The notes beneath the pieces were generated by a model. The model saw only the letters and a list, made by a program, of their open reading frames with translations. It did no database searches and was not told the DNA's origin. Shown piece by piece: positions 11,772 through 23,057 of a stretch of 64,000 bases of DNA (position 1 is the first letter of the stretch; each line of letters starts with the position of its first letter). Source of the DNA: Porphyra umbilicalis (lineage: Eukaryota; Rhodophyta; Bangiophyceae; Bangiales; Bangiaceae). Both the position numbers and the translations under genes were made by a program. Location of the stretch: contig KV918802.1 of assembly GCA_002049455.2 (NCBI GenBank), positions 275,057 through 339,056 on the forward strand, given 5' to 3'.

Positions 11772-14492
11772 TCAGTCGAGCGCCTGGTACACGCCCTCCA
11801 GTGCGTGCGCCACCGCGGCGTGGGCAGCGTCAATAGCAGCCTGGTCCAAGGGAGCGACCGTGTCCCCGTCCGACGGGTCCTCGCCGTCGAGGTCGTCAGC
11901 GCTCGAGAGGTTCGAATCGGCAGCGGGTGTCTGCTGCGCAGCATTCGGCGTCGGGTGAGAGCTAGAGCCCAGTGGGGCAGAGACAACCGCTCGCGACGGC
12001 GTGGACGGACGCCGGTGTGCCGGGTCGGTGCACCTCGTGTCGCTGCCATCGGTGATGCGCAGCCCATAGCTGGGCCGCGCGCCTTGGGCAGCAAACGCCT
12101 GCCGGACGCTTGCGAGCTCCTCGACCCACTCCGCGCGATGGCCGCCGTTGAAGACGGGCAGCCCATCGTCGCCATCCTCTCCGTTGGGCTCGGTTGCGGC
12201 CCACTTCTTGAGATGGGCACGGATTTTCATGGTCACGAAGGAGACGTGCGCCAGAAGGCAGCACACTGCAGTTGAGCCGCCAGGGACGGGGCCCGCTTCC
12301 GTGTAGCGGTCGAGGACGCCTGTGACGGAGAAGACGACCTCAAGCGCGCGGATAATTTCTGCTCGGTACGGGAACTCCGTCAGGAAGCTGTCGTCGGCCA
12401 ACATTGGCACCGCCTCGCCGGGAGAAGAGACCACTTCATACTTCGTTTGCGTGCCGCGGACACAACGCAAGCTGCCAATCTCCTCCTCGTTGTTGACAAA
12501 CGTCGCAGAGGCCGACACCGCCTTGTTCCCGAGGCTCTGGTAGAAGTGGGAGACAGCGCGATGCAGGTACTTGTAGCCCATTGTCTTACCGCGGTTTGCG
12601 GGGGCACCCGCCCCTTCGTCGGCCGTCGCCGTGTCGCCCGGCATTGTCGCCGACGACCGCGGCGCACGCTGCGGCAGTCGCCACTTGCGCTCGAGCAGCG
12701 CATCAGCACCGCTCGTGTCAACGTCAAAGCGGACGCTGGTCCAGTGCTGGATCTTGTCATTGACGACGGCAATGTCCACCTAGACGTCGGCCGCACCGCG
12801 GGGTGACACAAAACTCTTGCGGAGGAACCCCACGAGATGCGGCTGGGATGCGGCTGGGAATAAGGGACACGAGAAAAAAACAGCGACAAATGGACGCGAG
12901 CGGACCACAAAAGTGACAGTTTGTGTCTGCAGTCGGCGTGCCCGCGACGGACAGGTGCTGGTAGCGACATTTCACGCTGCGGACGGACGCAACAGTAACA
13001 CTCGAGGAAAAGCATGCGCGCTCTCCCAGCACTGCACACACGTCGTGCACAAGCCACATACCTTTAGCTCCTGAATCCACTGCGCTTGCTGCACTTCCCC
13101 CTCAGTCGTTACCGCCGGCACGTTGGTGGCATCCCCCATCGCGTCGGCTGCGCCGTGCACAGCAGCGCCCGCGCCCGACGTCAGCGCCGCCGAGCTGCCC
13201 GCGGCAGTACGCGCCAAGACGGTGGTGATGTCTCCCGCCAAGTTGATGATGGCCCGACGCTGGTAGAACAAGGAAGCAGTGAGGCGGTCGGCGAGAACCG
13301 CCACGTCGTCCACCTTCTTGGTGACTGCCCGCATTTGGCTGTTCATAATCGCCACCTCCTTGCGCTGTGCCGTGAGCTCTCGTCGCACGCCGGCAAAGCC
13401 CGTGGCGACCGTCCGCATGACGTCGGCAATGTGCGCGGCGGTCGCGACGCCGCTCACGACGCCGCCGGTCGCCGCTGCCACTGCCGCAGGGCACGCCTGG
13501 CGAGTGGGCGGCGTCGACCCCGAGGAACCGACAGAGGCACGACGCGTCCGTGGGGACGCGCTGCCGGCTGCAGCCACATGCCCCACAGACAGACCACCAC
13601 CGGCCGGTAGCGACGGGCACGTCCTGGCGCCGGTGACGCCGCTCATGATCCCCGGTGCGGCGCCGCCGGGGCCTCGAACGGGGCTTCCGAGGCGCGCACC
13701 GCCAGTCTCAGGCGGCGCGCCAGACCGCGACATGGTCAGAGGGGGGGGAGCGCCACGCGCCGCCGCCCTTCCGCGGCGCTTCTTGTTGATCGGTAGCGCA
13801 GACGAAGCACCCGGAGTCGTACGAGGAAGTGTGGTCCCCGGACCGGCAACGGCGGCGAAGTCATCGTCCTCCTCGTGCAGTAAGCCGTCGTTCTCTTCCT
13901 CGTCATCGCCGTCATCGACCGGACCGGGCGGCGCGTAGCAGCGCAGGCTCGGCAGTCCCGGCGACGGCACGACCGCGGGGTAGGCGGTCGACCCCGAGCC
14001 TTGCACGCGGCGCGGTGAGACCGCGGCAATGGGCGGTGCCCCAGGCAGCGATGCCCGGGGAGTTCCAGACGCACTCGACGGCGCCGCGCCGCCAACGCCA
14101 AGCGCAGTTTCTTGGCCAGCCTCTCCGTTGCCAACCAGTGCAGCCGGCGCAGCCATCGGCGACGCTCGGACGCCGACTGGCGCGACCCCATAGAGGTTGT
14201 GCGGCAGACGGGAGCAAGCTGCAGACGCGGCTGCGGTCGTGGATGCTAACAAGGGGATGACAAAAAGACGGGCGGCCGGAAGAGCAGGGGCGGCCGGAAG
14301 AGCAGGGGCGGCATGACGCAGAGCCTCGGGGAAGCGTTGCGCGCCGGCCCGGCGGGCCGCGACCTCGCCGGCGTACTGAGCGCCCGTCAAAAAGCGCATC
14401 GGCGCCGCGGCAGGGCGCGCTCCCGTGTTGCCGTCTTGGTGGTAGACGAACGCCAGGGCCCCACCGGCGACGGAGTGGTGCATCGGGTTCAT
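11772..14492 (-). CDS. Unknown two-exon protein with coiled coil
   Basis: Exon 1 runs from the ATG at 14492 down to 13062 (477 codons). A 282-bp intron follows, then exon 2 from 12779 to the stop at 11772, about 812 residues in all and intact. Exon 1 begins with an Ala/Pro-rich disordered region, then an acidic patch (DDGDDEEEND), a basic patch (NKKRRGRAAARG) suitable for nuclear import, and near its end a heptad-like helix (RRELTAQRKEVAIMNSQMRA). Exon 2 starts VDIAVVNDKIQHW, contains a probable folded block of about 150 residues (GYKYLHRAVSHFYQSLG through LLAHVSFVTMKIRAHLKKW), and ends with a Ser/Asp-rich tail and a short amphipathic helix. I recognise no family. Gene architecture (disordered exon 1, short phase-0 intron, folded exon 2, acidic tail) resembles the pseudogene at 5.5-8.4 kb, but I cannot align the two reliably. 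It may be a host gene or a mobile-element accessory gene. Confidence 0.6.
12780..13061 (-). other. Predicted 282-bp spliceosomal intron
   Basis: Starts GTATGTGG after ...GAGCTAAAG and ends GACGTCTAG before GTGGACATT, joining two long open frames in phase 0. The read-through frame ends within the intron region, and exon 2 has no good upstream ATG. Both facts favour splicing. Confidence 0.7.
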
Positions 14493-16166
14493 GGCACCAA
14501 GCCACGTTGGCTACACGCAACAGGCGGGGGGGGGGGAGCAGCGAGGCAAGCGTCGCACACAGGTGGGGCAAGGCGGTCATAGCGCGGGAGCACAAGCACG
14601 GTGGGGAGCGCTGTGGCAAGTCAGCCTGCGACTCCAAGCACGAAAAGCAGGCCCTCTTAAGCGGTCGTACCCCTCCCTGCTGCGACAAAGGCACGGTGCG
14701 GGGGCGGTGCAGGGGCCTTAGTCAAGCACATGAGGGGGCCCATCGTCGCGGCCGGCGGCAGTGCTCAGAACACACGCAAAAGAGTGCGGCCCACACGGTA
14801 GCTCAATAACGTTCACACCGCGTCAGCGGGAGCGCGATGCGGATCGGCCCGTCCGCCGCGAGAGCATACCACTGTCGTAAGCACCCACTCGCAGACTCGG
14901 AAGCGGTACACATGCCAGGAGTTCCATACCATGACGGACGCCTGAAACCCGGGGGTGTAGTGGGACTGGGTAAAGAGGTTGTGGCAGAACAGGCAGTCGA
15001 CCACCTTGGATCGGGAGGGGGGGGGGGGGTGGGGGGGGTGGCCAATGCGGCGTGTGCCAGACAGATGGGCCATGCGCACGTACGAAAGGACTGGTGCCAG
15101 ACAAGTGACATGGAATCGGCCGCAGGGAGCACCCCCACTCCACTACGACGGCGACGTCGGGGAGGGGGCGGGTGGAGGAGAAATGATCATGTAGGAGGCC
15201 ACGCGGGCTCGAGCTCCGCTGCGGAACGACAAATCGGGCGAGGGATGCCGGAGTCATTGTCAAAGACGAATCAGAATAACTGTGGGTGCCATGTCCTGCG
15301 TGCGACATTCCGTGACATAGCAATTTTGACAACGACTGACCGAGATGATTGGGAATTTAACACGGACAAGGTTAACTGGTTTCACTCCAGGCGAGGCGCT
15401 GGCGCTACATGGCGGAAAAGCAGCATCTATTGGCTGTGGACAACCGGCCGATTGCGATGTGGCCTCGGAGCCCCCCTCAAATCGCGAGGCTTTCGCACTG
15501 ACAATAGTGGGGTGGCGATGGTCAATACTGTCAGCTGGGAGCATTGTCCATGCAGTTGCGCCGCTCAGCGCCACAGGAGTGCGGAGCGACTTTCTCAGCG
15601 CCACAGTCCGGACGCGCTGGCGACTTCCGCGATTTGCCTGGCCTGGCGTGCGCTTCTTGGCCACACGCTGCTTCGTCCAAGTTCGTTACCCCCGCCTTTG
15701 GCAGCACATGGTCCCTGATCGCTGTTGCGGCTGTCTGTGAGGCCGCCGCGGAGGGCTTGTCGGTGTTCGACGGGGTCTCGAGGCCGACCGCCCGCGTGGG
15801 CCATCTGGCCAAAGCCGTTCTGTGGGCATTGGCCCTGCTCTGACGCTGGGGCATGTACCGGGACAACACGGACGCTGGCGCCAGACGCCGATGCGACGAG
15901 ATGGCTTGTCGTCGGAGTTATGTCGCGCCCTTGTGTGTGCTCACAGTAGGTGTCTGCCCATGTCGATGCCCCGCCGAGGCGGCGGGGGGGCGGGGGAGCA
16001 TTCGTATTGTTTTTTCGAGGTCATGCATGAACTGAGGGAGGGCGCATGGCACGCCCACCGGTGGTGTCACCGTACCGCTTCCGCCAATCGCTCCAGCCGC
16101 ATTGGCGACTACCGCGCAAACGGTACCGCCACGCCAAGGGGCACGGTGTTATAACGGCGGGCCTGG
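14493..16166. other. Spacer with homopolymers; no firm gene
   Basis: Contains G homopolymers near 14525 and 15018-15040 and mixed short frames. One minus-strand segment at about 14813-15010 encodes a compact CLFCHNLFTQS-type stretch with balanced composition and could be a relic exon, but no start or splice sites can be fixed. From about 15300 to 16160 nothing is recognised. It may hold the unrecognised 5' end of the transposase that follows. Confidence 0.35.
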
Positions 16167-18696
16167 GTGGTCCGGTGCGAGTGGGACTCAAGCCACGGAT
16201 GCGCTGCGGTGTTCCCGGCTCGTAGTGCAGCCGCTCGCGGCTCCATACCGTGCTGCTGGAGCTCGCCGCGAAGAAGCGTCGGTGAGCAACGGCTCGTGGT
16301 CGTAGCCGCCTGCCGCAGCGTGACCGCGAGCTCATCAGAGAGTGCGCGCCGTCCATCCCTCTTTACGTCGCCCGCGATGCGGGGAGCACACCGCTTTGCG
16401 CTGACGGCGGGAGGGTGCGGTCTGACGCAGCGTGACCACGTCGCCTACGCTCAAACGCTGTGTGCGGTGGAGCGCGAGACCGCGCAGGGTGGCACCGGCG
16501 TGGGCCGCATCACGGCGGCATTCCCGTCAGCGCACGGGTTTCTTACTGCCGAGCGCCACGAGCAGAACCGCGTCTTGGCCACGCGCCTGTGGATGCACGT
16601 GCCTGTGAAGATTTCCGGGAGAACATTCTCGTACTACTATCGCGACGTGATGCAGGTGGTGTTGGGCTCTCTGGCCGGCGCGGACACTGTGTCGTTGGGC
16701 GTGGTGCCCTCGGCGGCAGCCGACGCCGCAGCCGCTCATCCAGACGGGTACGAAACTCGCGCGGACCACGTTCGCCGCGGGACGCTTGACGCAGACCTGT
16801 ACGTCGACGAGAGACGCGCTGTACGCCGAATCCACGGTCGGGAGGCGCGGGTGGCGGGGGTGCAACTGCACGCCGATGAGGCGTTGGTGTCGTGTAGTGG
16901 GGCCCATAAAATGTTCCCCCTGCGCGTCAACGTCGTCAATGTACTCGACAATGGCGGACAGTGGTAGACGGTCGGCTACTTGGAGCACATCTCGAAGTCC
17001 GCGTCGCGGACCGCCGCTGCCAAGCTCGCCGTCAGCGACATGCGCAACGACCTGCTGCAGAGGTGCCTCGCTGTTTCTTTGCGCGCTCTGACGCTGGCCA
17101 GCGAGGAGGGCGTGACGGCACCCGTAGCCGGTCACGGCACCGTCTTGTTGGTGCCGAGGGTTCTCGGCCTTGTTGTGGACCAAGTGGAGGAGCGCAGCAT
17201 GTTGGCCCTGATGGGCAACAGACGCCGGTTCTTTTGCTCGCCGTAAATGGAGGATAAGAACGTGAGCGGCGGCTTACTCGGCGTGCGAGCGGTGGATCGC
17301 GACGTGACGACCACCTTCGACGCGCAGCTGGAGGCTGCGTCTGTGCGGGAGGTCGACCCGCGCCCGAGCCGTCGCCGCCAACTCGCGCAGAAGCACAGCG
17401 CGCTCGCGTTTGTTCCCGCGCAAGAGGCTGTACACCTCCTCGGTACGGGCGCGCACAACCTCTACCGATTCGTTTCGTTCGACCTGATGCATGTTTAGAA
17501 GCTCGGTATCCTTCGTCTGCTCGCTCAGAGGCTGCCATCCGTTCTGTCAGCGCTGTGTCGGGACGGCGGCCGTGCTCGACTTGGCACCGTGCAGGACACT
17601 TTGGACGCGCTCAACTTCCGGGGCTTTGAGCTCGGTCGAAACTACAAGGTCACGCCGTCGCCGCCAGAGTAGGTGCTGCTGCTACTGCAGCGTGAAGCGG
17701 GTGGCCTGATGCGCAACGAGCGGGTGGAGCCTAAGGGAATCTCGTGAGCTCTGGTACGGTGCCTAAGAGGCTCGTGAACTGACCGATGCATTGGTCGCTT
17801 GACGCTTTGCTGCCCTCTTTTACTTTTGCGCTCTTTGGAATCGTAGCTGCTTTGTGCGCACGTCGGAGGCGCAAGCTACCATTACGGGGCGCAGTTGGCG
17901 CCTTTTCAGCGTTTTCTGGCCTTTTATGGTCGCCGGCCTGAACGCCCGCGCTCACGTGGCTGAGCCGATTCCTGCAACGGTGGACGGCAGCCCCATCGCC
18001 CCAACTGGAGGCCTGCCCCACGTCGCGGCGGCGATGGGGAGCAGCGGTAGTGGCACATCCAGCGACGACGAAAGCGATGCGGTCTGTGGCTCTTCGTGTG
18101 CCTCGGGAGGGGACGCGCGCGGCTGGGGGCCTGTGCAGGACGACAACCTCGCCGCGGCCGACGTCGGCGGGGACTCCCTGCCTGACGAGCATCTTCATCG
18201 CTCCAGTGATTTCATCTCGTTCTTCCCCGAGACGTCTGTGCAAGACGCTTACCTCGAGTTGTTCTGCCAGGCGGCGCGCCTTGGCGGGATGCTCTTCGGC
18301 GACAACGTGGCTGACGCGACGACGCTCACCGACGGGGTAATTGACGACATGGAAGAGGTCGCTGAGGGGCTCGGCGTCGACTCGCTACAGACACTGTACG
18401 GGCATGTGAACACGACGAAACTGCACCGTCTCGTGGCCCATCTCGGCGACGAGCTGCGCTCGCGTGGCAACCTCTGGGAGGGCGACACGTTGGTCAACGA
18501 AAAGCTCCACGGCAGCTGCAAGCGGATGTACAACAGAAGCAACAAGCGCGGTCCTGGGGTCGCCCTTCAGATGATGCGGTGCGAGGAGACTCAGTCGGCC
18601 GTCCTACGGGAGCTGTGCGATGCCTATGTGGACGACGACGCGTCGGCCGGCCGCAGCCAGTCGACTACGAGTGGCAGCGGCAGCGACGGGAGCGAC
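16167..18696 (+). pseudogene. Decayed CMC/KDZ-type DNA transposase, 5' part
   Basis: A plus-strand frame continues through stops at 16965 (TAG), 17244 (TAA), 17496 (TAG) and 17670 (TAG), then needs a frameshift near 17.7 kb. Further stops follow near 17764 and 17794 before a long clean stretch to 18696. The ordered motifs resemble transposases of the CACTA/Plavaka/KDZ assemblage. There is a strand-like segment ADEALVSCSGAHKMFPLRV, then VVDQVEERSMLALMG followed by a Cys-containing FFCSP knuckle. A D-x2-H motif (FDLMH, 17481-17492) is followed by stop and KLGILRLL, where relatives usually have a Trp. The C-terminal part has a helix-rich block ending NEKLHGSCKRMYNRSNKRG. These enzymes cut and paste DNA in the nucleus. 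The Ser/Asp-rich tail is cut at 18696 by the gypsy element and resumes in frame at 34252. I am confident it is a transposase relic, less so of the superfamily. Confidence 0.65.
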
Positions 18697-19089
18697 TGTG
18701 GTATTAATAACGGTAGTTTAATTACCAGTGTACTGAGACCGACCGTAGCCAAGCAATAAAGCGAGTTCTATCGCCGTCGCGGCGAGGAAGAAGACCTTTT
18801 GTTGAAGGGCATCCGATGGGGAGCCGGGTGGTGCCCACGACGGCGACCCCGGACCCACGGTGATTTAATACAACAACGGCACTGGTCGATCGACCATCCG
18901 ATCAAGCGATCGTAATGAGTGCCGGCAGACAGATAAGACAGGCAAGCAAACAAGCAATAAAAAAATTAACAATGCGGAAGTAACCCCCCGAAGGGCGTGC
19001 CACAAGCCGAGTCACACACATCCGTGGATTCGGCCAGTCAAGAAGGCTACTCGTGGCTAATTGCCAATTGGTAGCAGAGATATGCTACA
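18697..19089 (-). repeat. 3' LTR of the gypsy element
   Basis: 393 bp, reading TGTGGTATTA...TATGCTACA on the plus strand, with short inverted ends. It is nearly identical to 33859-34251 and close to 61906-62300. The purine-rich GTTGGAGG, read on the minus strand, abuts its inner edge (plus 19091-19100) and fits a polypurine tract for second-strand priming. Confidence 0.9.
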
Positions 19090-20198
19090 TACCTCCAACG
19101 CGAGATTCGAACCGTCCCGGTGAGATCCGAGGATGGTGAAACCCGATTGGGCGATCGCGGCCTCTTACGGGCCCGCGCGGGCGCAGCCGCCCAGGCGGCG
19201 GGAGCCGGGGGGGGGGGGGCGCGTCGCCCAGTCCCGATTGGGGGGAGGTGTCGGTTCGCCGTCGTCGGTCGCGACCGTCCTGCCACACACGCGTGGGCGT
19301 GAATGGTGGGCAGCTGACGCTGCGGGTTCGACCGGCGCTTGCGCGTACGCGCGCCCTCGCAGGCAAGTCGGCGTCGGCGTCGGCGTGGTGGCCAGACGGC
19401 CGGTTGACAGGCGACGAGCGTCGGGGTTAAGACCCGTTGGTGCGTGGGTGCGTCGTGCAACACGCGTTGGGGCAACCGTCGTCGGCGCCGAGTGGCGCCT
19501 CCTTCGTCGGGGGTTTGACTACCCCGACGACACGGCGAAAGCCAGGACGCGGGTCCGTGATGGTGCCGAGCGTGGGGGTGGGGTTCACACCTCAAGGCAG
19601 GTTAGCACCGAGGCGTGCGCGCGGGGCAGCACCAGCTGGGTGGTGGTCGTCGTGACGGCATGCGCCGCCCTCGTCGGGGTGTTCACTCCCCCGACGACAC
19701 GGCTGAAGCCGGGGTGCGGGTCCGCGTTGTGTCGGCACGGGGCCATCCCGTGTCTTCGTGCTCGCGCACAGGTCGCTGCCTAACGGCAAGGTTGAGTAGC
19801 GGTGCGCCGCCGCAAGGTGGCACACCGCGAGGTGGGGGGCCCGGTGAGTGTGGGTTTGCGCGGGGTGGGGGGGGGCGGCGAGCACGGCGGCAAGGGCGGC
19901 AAGCCCGGCGGCGACGGCGGCAAGGGCGGCAAGGGCGGCAAGCCCGGCGGCGACGGCGGCAAGGGCGGCAAGCGCTGCGGCAAGGGCGGCAAGCGCGGCC
20001 AGCCCGGCGGCGACGGCGGCAAGGGCAGCAAGCGCTGCGGCAAGGGCGGCAAGCGCGGCCAGCCCGGCGGGGGCGGCGGCAAGGGCGGCAAGCGCTGCGG
20101 CAAGGGCGGCAAGCGCGGCAAGCCCGGCGGCGACGGCGGCAAGGGCGGCAAGCCCGGCGGCGACAGCCAGGGTAAACACCCCCCGGACGGCCAACGCG
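19090..20198 (+). repeat. Leader of the antisense gene: stem-loops and Gly/Lys-coding repeats
   Basis: Between the 3' LTR and the antisense ORF lie two copies (near 19494-19565 and 19670-19730) of a unit with an inverted repeat around TCGTCGGGG...CCCCGACGA, followed by ACGGCGAAAGCC-like sequence. The same pair exists in the second gypsy copy at about 62705-62770 and 62870-62935. From about 19870 to 20165 there is a dense tandem array of GGCAAGGGCGGCAAGCCCGG-type units, which on the plus strand encodes Lys-Gly-Gly-Lys-Pro-Gly-Gly-Asp repeats. In the copy at 63.0 kb this array is in frame with the ORF start. Here a 1-bp difference just before the ATG puts it out of frame. Confidence 0.7.
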
Positions 20199-22157
20199 AT
20201 GGCGGATTCCGCCGCGATGGCGGTGGACGTCGGCGTTTCCGGTGGCGGTGAGGCCATCGACGGGGCGCATGCCGCCGCGGGTGGCCATCCGGAAGTGGAT
20301 TGCTCCGCGGACCCAGAGGTCTTGCGCCAGTTTCGGCCTCGCGGCTCGTACTACGTGCACGCCAACCCTGTGGAGGTGGTCGATGGGGTGCCGCGAGTCA
20401 CCGACAACCGTCTGTACGAGATGTGCGTACGCAACCGCGCTCGTGCGCACACGCGCCGTGTTTACGCGCACTACGAGGCGTTGCCCGACTTCATCGACGT
20501 GATGGCGCATGCCGGGTTGCCGGACCACGCGGGCGACCGCGTGGCCGAGGTCCATGGGGACCCGTACTTTGGAAACCAGGGACCTCAGCGTCGTGTATAC
20601 CAGGTGATGTCGTTTTGCAACGAGGTCGTGCGGTACCAACTGCCGTTGCACCCGTTCCACCGTTTGGTGTACGTCAATGCGCTTATGTTCCCTGTGAAGG
20701 GTACAGAGTCGATCGAGGCGGCGGCCAACTCGTTTTGCCGCTTGCTGCGCAATTGGCCAAAGGCCGTCTTCCTCAAGCGGGCTCTCGCCGAGGACCTGTC
20801 GGTCCCGTTCGGGCACGACTCCGGTCTGGAGCCGTACCTCGAGCAGCTCGCGCTAGTAAAGCACGAGGAGAACGACAACGTCGAGGATGACCGCAGTCCG
20901 CAGGTCACCGGGTTGCCGAACCCCTTTCGGCTGCCGATGTTCCCATCCGACCACCGTCGGGCCGCTGACACGCGCTTCTTTCGCGGTCGCGAGTTGATGC
21001 CTACCGCGTGGGCGGCTGGATTTCTCCGTGCACCACGGGCGTTCGACTTGTACCGTTGGCTTCCGCCTATCCCGGACTGGGAGCCCCACACGGGGTTGTG
21101 GGTGGCGACCCCCGTGGTGGTGTCGTACATGGCGGATGCGTTGCGCAACGCCTACAGCTCCGTCTGGCAGGAGGTGTACTCCGAGTACTGCTGCAACTTA
21201 GTTGCTGCGTGGGTTCACACCCTGCAGGAGGACAAGCTCTTTGTCCACTTGGACACGAAGACGCTTCGTCATTTCGACGCGTTGGATACGTCCAAGTTGA
21301 AGGACGCGCCCGACGGCGAGGCCAAGTACGTCTTGTACGGCAAGATGCGTCAAGCCGTGACGGCGTTTTCCTGGCAAGAGGTCCTCAAGGACGTCGTCTG
21401 GCGCGACCGCGACTCCGGGGAAGCCCGTCAGGTGCGGGTCACGGTCGACCCGACCAAGGAGTACGGCTTTTGCCTTCGCCACCCTTGTGTCGATTTCGAC
21501 TGGGCGTTGGTCCCGAACGCGCCACTCCCGATGGCTCGAATTACTTCGAACCATCCCAGGGTGTGACGTCGTGGTCGTCGGACCTGGGCTCACGCCGTTG
21601 GCGACGCCCGCGAGGGCCGCTACCGCCCGCGTTCACCGCGGCGCGATCGCTCGCCATCTCCGCCCCGGTCAGTGGATGCCACTTGGCCGACCCGCGCGTC
21701 GTCCACAGCGGCAGTTGCCTTGTTTGGGTCGGCGCGCGCGCGCGATGTACGCGTTCGCGCGCCCCGCGGGGCAGCCTTGTCGGCGGTGGCTAGCGCCTGG
21801 GTCGAGCAGATCGCAGGCTTACGTACCGCTGTTGAGCGCGCGGACGGACGGGGTGTGGAGTCGGCTTTGTCCATTATTGGACAGGCCGTGGCTCGCGCCG
21901 TTGACGGCGAGGCCAACTACGGGCGCATCGCCCAGCACCTCGAGGCTATCCAGCCAGAGGAGGAGGCCGCGCCGGCGCGCTTCAACGCGCAGAGCATCCT
22001 TGGTCGTCGAACCCACGAGGGCAGTGGCCCGTCGACGGGGGTTCCGCACTCGGCGCGCAACACGCGTGCGCGTAGTGTCTCGCAGGAGTCGGCGGCCAGT
22101 GTTGTCGCGAGCCGCGATTCCCGCCGGGACTCGCGTTGTCGTGACGACGAGGAGTAG
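20199..22157 (+). pseudogene. Antisense ORF of the gypsy element, unknown about 650-aa protein
   Basis: A 653-codon frame runs opposite to gag-pol, broken only by TGA at 21564-21566 (residues around it read HPRV-stop-RRGRR, consistent with CGA to TGA). The ATG at 20199 matches the start in the second copy (63308). The first 455 residues look like one folded domain with balanced composition (for example RPRGSYYVHANPVEVVDG, LPLHPFHRLVYVNAL, FCRLLRNWPKAVFLKRAL, DLYRWLPPIPDWEPHTGLW, EYGFCLRHPCVDFDWALV). Next comes an RS-rich linker (RYRPRSPRRDRSPSPPRS), then a helical segment (WVEQIAGLRTAVERADG...) and a Ser/Arg tail ending DDEE. I recognise no catalytic motif and no family. Conservation of the protein between two insertions and mainly silent or conservative differences suggest it was selected. 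It could be a silencing suppressor, a Gag-like or an RNA-binding accessory protein; these are guesses. Confidence 0.7.
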
Positions 22158-22299
22158 CGAGGTTCACTGTTCAGTGACTTGCTCGGTTGACCCCGGTGGG
22201 GGGGTGGGGTTGACGATGTCGGGGTCTTACGCCTTTTTAGGGTGTCGATGTTTCTTCGTCTTGTTATTGTTTGTCGTTTGACATGTTTGTATCCACTTC

Positions 22300-22639
22300 T
22301 CAGTTTTTCTGTTTATCGTCATAGCGATGAAGGAAGTGGCAGGCCATCATGGCCCATGTTGTGGGATTTGTATCCTTTGAGTCTGCTGATAAAAGCACTT
22401 CGTACTCGAAACATGCACGTATGGCAGAAGCGTACCAACTGGTGTTGGTCCATTGTGGTATTACCACGGTTGCTTCTTCTGTGGTCGTTACCAAGCGTCG
22501 CAGGACGGAGTCCAAGTGTTGCACTGGAGGTACCATAAACCCGTCGGGGAGCACTGGTACACGGGGATCGCTCCCGATCAGTGTCGCTTGTGCGGATTTC
22601 GGCCACACATATGTGTACGGGCCGTAAACACGGTTCAGC
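22300..22639 (-). pseudogene. C-terminal extension of gypsy Pol (severed by copia)
   Basis: After removing the copia element and one copy of its CAGC duplication, the pol frame continues without a break from 27849 to 22639 and ends at the stop 22300-22302. The module contains a YGPYTYVWP segment, an FMVPPVQHLDSVLRRL segment, and ATVVIPQWTNTSWY. The same order appears in the DIRS element of this window (YGPHSVDLF, WANPPF, ATVTLVAPVW, near 54.9-55.3 kb). In DIRS-like elements this region follows RNase H and has been compared with methyltransferase-like folds. Here an NPPF-type motif is reduced to VPP, so activity is doubtful. Confidence 0.75.
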
Positions 22640-23057
22640 TGTTGGACTGTGATGCTCGTCGCCGACTCCACTGGCGGTTCGCGGATGGATGATGGTCGGT
22701 GACCCTTATGGTACCCCACATGGTACATTTGCAAGACGTGGTCAAGTTGCACACATTTGTGTTGGGTCATCTTGGGGCGTTACTTTTGGCATGTTTTGGA
22801 TTTGATCTTCGCTTTGCTCTAGTGGCTTTTGATTTGGTGAGTGATTCGATTTGGTGCGAGGGCGTGGGCGTCGGTGTGGGCGCGAGAGGGGGGAGCACTT
22901 GGGCCGGTGGGGACTATTTGAGAGGTGCTCTCGGTTGGGAGAGGCGGGCGAACCTGAGGACAACCAACAAAGCACGATCGCACACACACACACAAGCTCA
23001 AGCCACTCAACCACTTCACCGTGGTCCCCCAACACCTATCCCCACTGCGATTCAACA
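22640..23057 (+). repeat. Copia 5' LTR
   Basis: 418 bp from TGTTGGACTG to GATTCAACA with TGTTGGA/TTCAACA short inverted ends. It is essentially identical to the 3' LTR. A related but diverged LTR piece occurs at 1130-1424. Confidence 0.95.

Noticed and set aside
2212-14492. Helitron
   Set aside because: A PIF1-type helicase is present, but no HUH Rep motifs and no CTRR/hairpin end were found.
19870-20165. CRISPR-like array
   Set aside because: The repeats are contiguous GC-rich coding minisatellite units without unique spacers; nothing CRISPR-like is expected in a nuclear genome.
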